Part shown: piece by piece, positions 32,801-42,339 of the stretch
How positions within the stretch are numbered: the first letter of the stretch is position 1
Layout: each line of letters starts with the position of its first letter
Assembly (NCBI GenBank): GCA_963783195.1
Contig: CAWAMV010000004.1
Coordinates: forward strand, 1,922,001 to 1,986,000
DNA: 64,000 bases
Direction: 5' to 3'
From: Croceibacterium_B sp963783195
GTDB taxonomy: Bacteria > Pseudomonadota > Alphaproteobacteria > Sphingomonadales > Sphingomonadaceae
Notes under the pieces: generated by a model
What the model saw: only the letters and a program-made list of their open reading frames with translations
Database searches by the model: none
What the model was told of the DNA's origin: nothing
Made by a program: the position numbers and the translations under genes

Positions 32801-33979
32801 TATCCGAGCATTCCCACGAATTTTCCAAAGAGGTAGAAGCTGTCCTGCGGCCCCGGGCTCGCCTCCGGGTGGTATTGCACCCCGAACGCCTTCTTGCCCC
32901 TGATCGATATCCCGCAGTTGCTGCCGTCGAACAGGCTGACGTGGGTTTCCTCGACGCCCTCGGGCAGGGTCGCGTTGTCGACCGCGAAGCCGTGGTTCAT
33001 GCTGGTGATCTCGACCACGCCATCCGCCAGCCGCTTGACCGGGTGGTTCGCGCCGCGATGGCCCTGGTGCATCTTGCTGGTCTTGGCGCCCGCCGCGAGG
33101 CCGAGCATCTGGTGGCCGAGGCAGATGCCGAAGATTGGCAGGTCGCGATCCAGCAGCCCCTTGATCACCGGCACGGCATACTCCCCCGTCGCCGCCGGGT
33201 CGCCCGGTCCGTTCGACAGGAACACACCGTCGGGGTTGAGCGAGAGGATGCTCTCGAGCGAGGTTTCGGCCGGCACCACCGTCACCCGCGCGCCGGCCTT
33301 CACCAGGTTGCGGAAGATGTTGTCCTTGCTGCCGTAGTCGATCGCGACGACGTGCGGTTTGGCGTCACCCCCCTCCTTCATCCAGGGCGCGCGGCCATAG
33401 CCTGTACCCAGCTTCCACGGCCCGCCTTCCCAGCCCTCGTGCTTTTCGCGGCTGACGCGCTTGGCCAGGTCCATGCCTTCCAGCCCCGGCCAGCCCTGCG
33501 CGCGCCTGAGCAGCGCGGGGATGTCGAAGTCGCCCCTGGGATCGTGGGCGATGACCGCGTTGGGTGCGCCCGATAGGCGGATGCGGCGGGTCACCGCACG
33601 GGTGTCGACCCCGGCGAGGCCGATCTTGAGATGGCCCTTCATCCAGTCGTCGAAGGGGCGTTCGGAGCGGAAGTTGCTCGGATCGGTCGGATCCTCGCGC
33701 ACGATGGCTCCCACCGCGCCCTCGACGTTCGAACTCGATGTCTTCGCTGTTGGCGCCGACGTTGCCGATGTGCGGGAAGGTGAAGGTGACGATCTGCCCG
33801 GCGTAGGAGGGATCGGTCATCACCTCCTGGTAGCCGGTCATCGCGGTGTTGAAGCAGACCTCGCCCACCGCGGCGCCGACGTGGCCGAAACCGCGGCCCC
33901 AGACGACGGTGCCGTCGGCCAGAACGAGGACTCCCGTCGCATCCTTGGGTTGTGCAGGCGTGCGGGCGGCGTCGGCCAT
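32800..33979 (-). pseudogene. carA: carbamoyl-phosphate synthase small chain, interrupted by a one-base frameshift
   Basis: Two abutting frames together give a complete CarA of about 392 residues. The first runs from the ATG at 33979 (MADAARTPAQPKDATGVLVL) through GNVGANSEDIEFE to about 33728. The second resumes at about 33726 as VEGAVGAIVREDP and continues to 32800 with the amidotransferase domain, catalytic cysteine in FGICLGHQMLGLA and the histidine/glutamate in QYHPEASPGP. One extra base near 33727 explains the break. All conserved parts are intact apart from this, so either a sequencing error or a very recent mutation is likely. The enzyme supplies ammonia from glutamine to CarB. Confidence 0.9.
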
Positions 33980-34129
33980 TCTTAGGGCGCTCCGTTCTCA
34001 GGTTTCCGGCGATGTGTGCTAAGTCGTGGGCGCTAGTCATCGCTTCAAGCCGCGTCAACCTGTGCAACCGGGATTTATCCCGCTATTCGCCGCAGCCGAC
34101 GCAACAAATTTTCGGGAAAGACCTCCACA

Positions 34130-34582
34130 ATGCTCCGCGACGATCTCAAGCAGGCCCAGATTTCGGCGATGAAGGCCGGCGCGAAGGATCGCCTCGCCGC
34201 CGTGCGCCTGATCCTCGCGAAGGTGAAGGACCGCGATATCGAAATGCGTACCAGCGACAAGACGGTGGACGACGACGCGCTGGTCACCGAGGTCCTGCAG
34301 AAGATGGCCAAGCAGCGCCGCGAATCGATCGAGATGTACGAGGCCGGCAACCGGCAGGAGCTGGCCGACAAGGAAAAGGGCGAGCTCGCCGTGATCGAGG
34401 AATTCCTGCCTGTGCAGATGAGCGAGGAAGAGACCAAGGCCGCGATCGAGACGATCAAGGCCGAGGTGAGCGCTTCGGGCATGAAGGACATGGGCAAGGT
34501 GATGGGAGAACTGAAGGCGCGCCACGGCCCGCAGCTCGACATGGGCCGTGCGAGCGGGTGGGTGAAGGAAAGCCTGCAGTGA
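34130..34582 (+). CDS. GatB/YqeY domain protein
   Basis: The 150-residue product matches the YqeY family, related to the C-terminal tRNA-binding region of the GatB amidotransferase subunit: MLRDDLKQAQISAMKAGAKD, then RESIEMYEAGNRQELADKEKGELAVIEEFLP and the C-terminal MGKVMGELKARHGPQLDMGRASGWVKE. Function is not firmly known. It commonly precedes dnaG-rpoD in bacteria. It is divergent from carA; its stop overlaps the GTG of the next gene by four bases. Confidence 0.93.
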   Translation: MLRDDLKQAQISAMKAGAKDRLAAVRLILAKVKDRDIEMRTSDKTVDDDALVTEVLQKMAKQRRESIEMYEAGNRQELADKEKGELAVIEEFLPVQMSEEETKAAIETIKAEVSASGMKDMGKVMGELKARHGPQLDMGRASGWVKESLQ

Positions 34583-35304
34583 AGCGCGGCGCCCCCGCCC
34601 CCGCGCTAGGTGGTATCCTCGGCCTGGGCGTTCTGCTGGCGGCTTGCGGGCAGCAGGAAACACCTGCGCCCGAGCCGACGCCCACGGCGACCATGGCCGC
34701 CGAACGCACGCTGGTGCCGACCGACTACGACCCGGCAAATCTCGGCCCCAGGATCGAAGGATCCGAAGGGCCCGAGGTGACGAGCGAGGCCACCGCCAAC
34801 GGCAAGACCATCGGCTCCGTCGTCAGTTTCGTGGCCTGCCCGGCCAAGGTGGTCGCCTGCGACCCCGAGGCCCTGCCGGCGGACACGGTTTACACCTTCG
34901 TCCACCGGGTGACCCTGGCCGAGGCGCCCGAGGGTTCGCCGGTCCCCTCGCCCACGCCGACGGCGACCGACGCCGCCCTGCCCCCGATCGTCGAGATCGG
35001 CCCGACCCTGTTCCGCATGACCCGCCCCGCGCCTGGCTTCAATCTCGCGGTCGGCTACTCGCGCGATGAGGCAGAGGCCGCGCTGGGCGATCCCGATGCG
35101 ATCAAGGTCACCGTTGACCGCGAACAAGTCGTCTGGCGCGTGGCGAGCGGCAACGGCTGGACGCCGGGCGCGACGATTACCGTCTGGTGGCAGTCCACCC
35201 AACCCCCCGCAGGGCCGGAAAAGGCCTACCTGCTCGAAATCGACGGCAAGCAGGGAGACGTGCGGGGTCCGTTCCCGGCGGCGGAAAAGTCCGACGCGCC
35301 CTAG
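34579..35304 (+). CDS. hypothetical lipoprotein in the yqeY-dnaG-rpoD operon
   Basis: The 241-residue product begins at GTG 34579, overlapping the yqeY stop. A lipoprotein signal peptide ends in LLAACGQQ. The mature protein has Thr/Pro-rich linkers (PAPEPTPTATM and PVPSPTPTATD) and a C-terminal domain (NLAVGYSRDEAEAALGDPDA, TITVWWQSTQPPAGPEKA). No known family is recognised. Its location inside the operon for primase and the main sigma factor is unusual, and may reflect insertion of an envelope gene into a growth-linked transcript. Confidence 0.78.
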   Translation: MKRGAPAPALGGILGLGVLLAACGQQETPAPEPTPTATMAAERTLVPTDYDPANLGPRIEGSEGPEVTSEATANGKTIGSVVSFVACPAKVVACDPEALPADTVYTFVHRVTLAEAPEGSPVPSPTPTATDAALPPIVEIGPTLFRMTRPAPGFNLAVGYSRDEAEAALGDPDAIKVTVDREQVVWRVASGNGWTPGATITVWWQSTQPPAGPEKAYLLEIDGKQGDVRGPFPAAEKSDAP

Positions 35305-35339
35305 CCCGTCGGATGGCGGGGGTTTAGGGTCGCGGCCTC

Positions 35340-37166
35340 ATGGCCCTCTCACCTCAATGGCTGGACGAACTGCGCGCGCGAATCACGCTGTCGAGCGTGG
35401 TCATGCGCACGACGAAGCTGACCAAGGCCGGGCGCGAGTGGAAGGCGTGCTGCCCGTTCCATAACGAGAAGACGCCCAGCTTCACCGTGAGCGACGAAAA
35501 GGGGTTCTACCACTGCTTCGGCTGCGGGGCGCATGGTGACGTCATCCGCTGGATGACCGACCAGCGCGGGCTCTCCTTCCTTGACGCCGTGAAGGAGCTG
35601 GCGTCGCAGGCAGGGCTGGAGGTGCCGCGCCCCGATCCGCGCGAAGCGGAGCGAGCCGACCGCCGGGCGAGCCTTCATGACGTCATGGCTGCGACGCAGG
35701 AATGGTTTGAAAACAACCTCTTGTCGGAAGATGGCAAGAAAGCGCGGGAGTATCTGAAGTCACGCGGGCTCGAAGGCACGGCGGTGCGGCAGTTCGGCTT
35801 CGGACTGGCGCCGGACAGTCGCAACGCCCTGAAGCAGGCGCTGCCGCAGTTCGATGACACCATGCTGGCGGAGGCGGGCCTGCGGATCGAAGTAGAGGGC
35901 AAGCCGCCCTACGACCGTTTCCGGGGCCGCCTGATGCTGCCTATTCAGGATGCCCGCGGCAGGATCGTCGGCTTTGGCGGACGCATCCTCGACAACGGCA
36001 AAACAGATGCGCCCAAGTACTTGAATTCTCCAGATACTGCCTTGTTCGACAAGGGGCGCACGCTCTACAACCTGCACCGCGCCGGGCCGGCCTCGCGCCA
36101 GACCGGGCGGATCGTGGTGGTCGAAGGCTACATGGACGTCATCGCGCTCGCCGTGGCGGGCATGGCCGAAGCGGTCGCGCCGATGGGCACCGCGCTGACC
36201 GAGGCCCAGATCGAACTGCTCTGGCGCATGGTCGAGACGCCGATCCTGTGCTTCGACGGCGATGCCGCGGGGCAGCGCGCCGCCATGCGCGCGGCGACCC
36301 GCGCCCTTCCCCTGCTGCGGCCCGGTCATTCCCTGACCTTCGTCACCCTTCCCGCCGGCCTCGACCCCGACGACCTCATCCGCAAGCAGGGCCCGGCGGC
36401 GCTGGAGCGGCTCCTGGCCGAGCCCGCCGACATGCTCGAGACGCTCTGGCGGCATGAACGCGATGCGCACCCGCTGCGCACCCCGGAGGAGAAGGCCGGC
36501 CTCAAGGAACGCCTGATCGCCCACACCGAGGCAATTCAGCACCCGGACATCCGTTCGCTCTACCGCCGCGAACTGCTCGACCGGTATTCCGCCTTCGCCT
36601 TTCCCAAGCGCGAATTCCAGCCGCGCCAGCCCACCAGCCGCCGGTTCGGCAAGGCGGGGCCAGGATCGGCGCCGAGCGACACGGCGCGTCTGCAGCGCGT
36701 CGCCTCGGGCGCACGGGGGCATTTCACCCAGGCGGTCCTCGCCGGGTTCGCGCGTCATCCGCGCGAGATCGGGCGCCATGCCGAGTCGCTCGCCCGGCTC
36801 GCCCGCGCGGTCCCGCAAACCGCGGAAACCATAGATAGACTGCTCGATCTGGCCGATGCGCTTGAAGCCGGCCGCAACAACCCCATATCGCCATCGGAAA
36901 TTGCGCCGCCGCCGGATAACGCACGCTTCACCTTCCTTCTGGAAGGCTCCGATCCGGGCGCCGCGCGTGAGGACCTGGCCGAAGCGGTCGCCCTGCTGGT
37001 GGAAACGCCCGCGCTCGATGCGGCGATCACTGCGGCAACCGCCCGGTTCGAGACCGATCCCGAAGGCGCTTTCGCCGAGCAGCAGCGGCTGCGCAAACGA
37101 AAGCTGGAAATCGAGTTCGCAACTCGGGCAATTGGCCCGCAAACGTGCCGCCGGCCCGGCGAATGA
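35340..37166 (+). CDS. dnaG: DNA primase
   Basis: The 608-residue product synthesises RNA primers at the replication fork. The N-terminal zinc-binding domain has C-x2-H (CCPFHNEKTPSF near 38) and C-x2-C (YHCFGCGAHGDVI near 58). The catalytic TOPRIM region shows VVVEGYMDVIALA near 260 and CFDGDAAGQRAA near 305. The C-terminal part (about 430-600) is the DnaB helicase-binding region and is weakly conserved. The ATG at 35340 gives the normal start. rpoD follows after 60 bases. Confidence 0.97.
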   Translation: MALSPQWLDELRARITLSSVVMRTTKLTKAGREWKACCPFHNEKTPSFTVSDEKGFYHCFGCGAHGDVIRWMTDQRGLSFLDAVKELASQAGLEVPRPDPREAERADRRASLHDVMAATQEWFENNLLSEDGKKAREYLKSRGLEGTAVRQFGFGLAPDSRNALKQALPQFDDTMLAEAGLRIEVEGKPPYDRFRGRLMLPIQDARGRIVGFGGRILDNGKTDAPKYLNSPDTALFDKGRTLYNLHRAGPASRQTGRIVVVEGYMDVIALAVAGMAEAVAPMGTALTEAQIELLWRMVETPILCFDGDAAGQRAAMRAATRALPLLRPGHSLTFVTLPAGLDPDDLIRKQGPAALERLLAEPADMLETLWRHERDAHPLRTPEEKAGLKERLIAHTEAIQHPDIRSLYRRELLDRYSAFAFPKREFQPRQPTSRRFGKAGPGSAPSDTARLQRVASGARGHFTQAVLAGFARHPREIGRHAESLARLARAVPQTAETIDRLLDLADALEAGRNNPISPSEIAPPPDNARFTFLLEGSDPGAAREDLAEAVALLVETPALDAAITAATARFETDPEGAFAEQQRLRKRKLEIEFATRAIGPQTCRRPGE

Positions 37167-37226
37167 CAGCAATGATGCTCCGGCTCCCGCGGGAACCGAG
37201 GCACAGGAAATGGAATAAACGAAGCG

Positions 37227-39287
<2,061 letters not shown>

Positions 39288-39306
39288 CGCCGGCGCCGCA
39301 GCCCGG

Positions 39307-39762
39307 TCAGTCGACTCGAAAAATGGCTAAGCGGACGGTCGCCCCGGCCTTGCCCCCGGCCGCCAGGAACAGGGCCCGGTTGACCCACTCGTAGCCTGCC
39401 GCACCGGCCGAGAGCCGGACGGCTGTGCGCATGTAGTATTCGCTCGCAGGGACCTCTTCGCCGGCGGCGATGCGGGCCGCGACTTCGGGCGATGCGTCGC
39501 GGATTCCCTGGCTGACGACCTCGACGATCGCGCCGTCGTTCGTCTCGATTCCATAGCGCGCGTCGAGCTGGGCCACGCCATCGGCGGTGACGGTCTGCCA
39601 GTCCGCCCCGACGTTCATGATCCTGCCGTTGAGCAGCGGACCGGAGACCGTTCCACCGACGATCGGAATGATCCGCCGCTGACCCGCGGCACAACGACCC
39701 ATTTCGCTGGGAGCGGCGAGTTCGACTACGAACTCGCAGACAGGTTCAAGACGCGGGGTCAT
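39307..39762 (-). CDS. DUF3237 domain protein
   Basis: The 151-residue product fits the DUF3237 family: PRLEPVCEFVVELAAPSEMG, then a beta-rich core RRIIPIVGGTVSGPLLNGRI and a C-terminal EYYMRTAVRLSAGAAGYEWV. The fold is probably a small barrel; activity is unknown, although members lie in catabolic clusters. The ATG at 39762 lies 17 bases inside the end of the upstream FAD monooxygenase gene, so the two are one transcriptional unit. A start at 39816 would add 18 basic residues and a larger overlap. Confidence 0.87.
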   Translation of the reverse strand: MTPRLEPVCEFVVELAAPSEMGRCAAGQRRIIPIVGGTVSGPLLNGRIMNVGADWQTVTADGVAQLDARYGIETNDGAIVEVVSQGIRDASPEVAARIAAGEEVPASEYYMRTAVRLSAGAAGYEWVNRALFLAAGGKAGATVRLAIFRVD

Positions 39763-41053
39763 CGGCCGTTTCCCGCGGCGCCTGCGCGCCGGCTGGAATG
39801 GTCGGCGGCGCGGCATTCAATTCATCGCGCGCAAAGCCGGCTGCACGGCGGTAGGCCTGCATGAACTCGGCTCGCTCCTCGGCCGGAACGACATCGTCGA
39901 TGTTTTCGAAATGGCCGCCGCAGCGGTCTTCAACCAGGTTGAGCAAACCGAAGGGACCGGCGCCGCGGTTGCGCAGCGCCAGCTTGCCGATCGGCTCGCA
40001 AAGCTCCCGGTCGTAGGCCGCCAGCATGGCCTCGTTCAGGCCGTGCTCCACGATGAGGCGCCCGATGATGCGCGCGTCCACGATCGCCTGGGATGCGCCG
40101 TTCGAACCGGTGGGATACATCGGGTGGGCGGCGTCGCCCATCAGCCCGACCGGCCCGTCGACCCAGGTATCGACCGGGTCGCGGTCGATCATCGGGTTCT
40201 CGTAAGCCAATTCGGACCGCGCCAGCAGCGCCGGCAGGTCGAACCAGTCGTAGACGAAGCTGTCGAACTCGTGCGCGAACTCGGAAATCTCGACCTGGCG
40301 GAACCAGCCAGACGGGTTCCAGTCGTGGTCCTTGTCGTAAGTCTTCTCGGCGATCCAGTTTATGTCGGCCAGCCCGTCGGCATCGGGATGCGAGATCGGA
40401 TAGAACACCACGCGGTGCCTGCTCGTGCCGAGCCCGACGAACGAGGAGCCGGTGCGGATCGGCACTCCGCGAGCCATACCGCGCCACATCACGGTGCCGC
40501 CCCAGTGAATCGGCGGCTGGTCGGGATGCATCTGCGCGCGAATTGCGGAGTGAATGCCGTCGGCGCCAAATAGCAGCCGGCCGGTGAATTCCTCGACCTC
40601 TCCGTCCGCCCGGCGGGCAACGGCAGTGACCGTGTGATCGTGGTTCTTGCGATAGGAGGTGACGGTATGGCCGGTACGGACGGCGCCCGGACCGAGGCGC
40701 TCGAGAACGGTGCGATAGAGCAGCATGTGCAGCTTGCCCCGATGGACCGCGTACTGGTGCCAGTCGTAACCGGCGAGCTGGCCGCGCGGCTCTGCGTATA
40801 TGTCCGTGCCGTTGAGGCCGACGAGTGCCCACTCGCGCGCTGGAACGCCGACGGTATCGAGCACTTCCTGGCCGAGTCCCAGCGCCTCCAGCTCCCGCAC
40901 CGCGTTGGGCTGCAGGTTTATGCCGACCCCCAGGGGCTTGAGTTCGCGCACGCCTTCCAGGACGAGGCAATCCACGCCGATCTGGTGCAGTGTCAGGGCC
41001 AGCGTCAATCCGCCGATGCCCCCGCCAGCGATGATCGCCCGGCTCTCGTCCAT
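39746..41053 (-). CDS. FAD-dependent monooxygenase
   Basis: The 435-residue product is a class A flavoprotein monooxygenase (PhzS/p-hydroxybenzoate hydroxylase type). The dinucleotide motif GGGIGGLTLALTL is near residue 10, the DG-type motif in LFGADGIHSAIRAQ near 165, and the FAD ribityl motif in GLMGDAAHPMYPTGSNG near 300. It should hydroxylate or decarboxylate an aromatic or related ring using NAD(P)H and O2. The ATG at 41053 is preceded by GAGGTGGGGA; an earlier start at 41149 adds a basic stretch. It is divergent from a secreted-protein gene. Confidence 0.9.
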   Translation of the reverse strand: MDESRAIIAGGGIGGLTLALTLHQIGVDCLVLEGVRELKPLGVGINLQPNAVRELEALGLGQEVLDTVGVPAREWALVGLNGTDIYAEPRGQLAGYDWHQYAVHRGKLHMLLYRTVLERLGPGAVRTGHTVTSYRKNHDHTVTAVARRADGEVEEFTGRLLFGADGIHSAIRAQMHPDQPPIHWGGTVMWRGMARGVPIRTGSSFVGLGTSRHRVVFYPISHPDADGLADINWIAEKTYDKDHDWNPSGWFRQVEISEFAHEFDSFVYDWFDLPALLARSELAYENPMIDRDPVDTWVDGPVGLMGDAAHPMYPTGSNGASQAIVDARIIGRLIVEHGLNEAMLAAYDRELCEPIGKLALRNRGAGPFGLLNLVEDRCGGHFENIDDVVPAEERAEFMQAYRRAAGFARDELNAAPPTIPAGAQAPRETADDPAS

Positions 41054-41255
41054 TCCCCACCTCGAAAGCAGTCGCGGGCGGCCAGGCGCCTTCCGCCGGG
41101 GCCGGGACCTATCCGCCGCGGCGCGGCTTGGCAAACGGTCCGCTCCCAAGAACTGCTTGACCGAACGACAGCGGCGCTAAACATTCCGCCGGTCGCCCAG
41201 ATGCTGAACCGCTGCACCTCGCAGCCTGTGCATGGCGTGACGGGGGGAGAATCGA

Positions 41256-42152
41256 ATGTTCAAGTCCATGCTTCGCGGCCTGCTCGGCCTGGCCGCAATC
41301 TCCGTGGCGTTTGCAGCGAATCCCGCCGCGGCGCTGACATGCGACCGGGCGTGTCTCAAGAACATGATCGACGGCTACGTCGCGGCCCTGCTGGCGCGCG
41401 ACGCCTCCCGCCTTCCTCTGGCAGAGGGCGTTCGCATCACGGAGAATTCCAAGGTCGTCCAGCCGGGCGAAGGTATCTGGCGGACCGTGACCGGCATCGG
41501 CACGTTCCGGCACGACTATCTCGACGTCCGCAGCCAGGTCGCGGCGGCGCATATCCACCTGCTGAAGGGCGACACGCCGGTCCTGCATACCGTGGTGTTG
41601 CATCTCGACGACGGCAAGATCGCCGGGATGGAGTTGCAGGTCGAGCAGATTACGCCCGAAAGCCCGTTCCAGCCCAAGGTGCTCGATCGGAAGGTGCGCC
41701 GGATGGACGACCCGGTTCCGCCGGGAGAACGCATGAGCCGCGCCGACATGGTCGCGACCGCCCTGCGCTATGCCGACGGCCTGAGAGTTGGCAATTTCGA
41801 CGACGCCGGCGTTCCGTTCGAGCCAAAGACGTACCGGGTCGAGAACGGCGTCATCACCGCTGGCGAAGGATGCTTTTCGCCCACCGAGTGCAGGATGAAC
41901 CGTCAGCGCATCATGCTCCACCCCAGCATCGTGCCGAGCGTGGTCGCCGTCGACGAGGAAAACGGCACGGTGCTGCTGTGGATGAACTTCGGCGACACCG
42001 GTTCCTATGGCGAGGATATCGCGCTGGTGACTTACGAGGCGTTCAAGATGTGGGGCGGCAAGATCCGCACGATCAACGCCTTCTTCACCTTCCTTCCGGC
42101 GAGCACGCCGCGCTGGTGGAACTCGGAAGAAACCGTGCCGCGGCGTTTCTGA
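41256..42152 (+). CDS. exported protein, possibly SnoaL/NTF2-like
   Basis: The 298-residue product has a signal peptide (MFKSMLRGLLGLAAISVAFA, AxA at PAAA). The mature region starts CDRACLKNMIDGYVAALLARD and continues SRLPLAEGVRITENSK, a pattern seen in secreted NTF2/SnoaL-like proteins. Two such half-domains may be present, the second near 160 (SRADMVATALRYADGLRVGN), with cysteines in GCFSPTEC. No catalytic residues can be assigned. It is the first plus-strand gene of the catabolic block and precedes the TonB receptor. Confidence 0.7.
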   Translation: MFKSMLRGLLGLAAISVAFAANPAAALTCDRACLKNMIDGYVAALLARDASRLPLAEGVRITENSKVVQPGEGIWRTVTGIGTFRHDYLDVRSQVAAAHIHLLKGDTPVLHTVVLHLDDGKIAGMELQVEQITPESPFQPKVLDRKVRRMDDPVPPGERMSRADMVATALRYADGLRVGNFDDAGVPFEPKTYRVENGVITAGEGCFSPTECRMNRQRIMLHPSIVPSVVAVDEENGTVLLWMNFGDTGSYGEDIALVTYEAFKMWGGKIRTINAFFTFLPASTPRWWNSEETVPRRF

Positions 42153-42217
42153 CGGGCTTTTTCGACCACAATCTGTCGCGTGATTTCAACGGATCGAGTG
42201 CGCCGCTGCCCGCCGAA

Positions 42218-42243
42218 ATTGAATCGCAATTGACAAGTTCAAT
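42218..42243. promoter_or_regulatory. AT-rich inverted repeat before the TonB receptor gene, possible operator/promoter
   Basis: ATTGAA (42218-42223) and TTCAAT (42238-42243) are inverted arms 14 bases apart. A TTGACA, identical to the -35 consensus, lies at 42230-42235 between them; no good -10 box was found at the expected distance. The site is about 100 bases before the receptor start. Confidence 0.3.
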
Positions 42244-42339
42244 AAAGTGCAGCGAATTCCCGCGACCGCTGGGATCGTGAGACCCGCGACCATCGAGTCG
42301 CGACCCGCCCTGCAGTATTGAAAAGGGGAGGGGTTTTCG

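Noticed and set aside
29627..32836. Open frame of over 1000 codons antisense to carB
   Set aside because: carB is complete with all conserved motifs; the antisense product is low-quality and mirrors carB codon bias.
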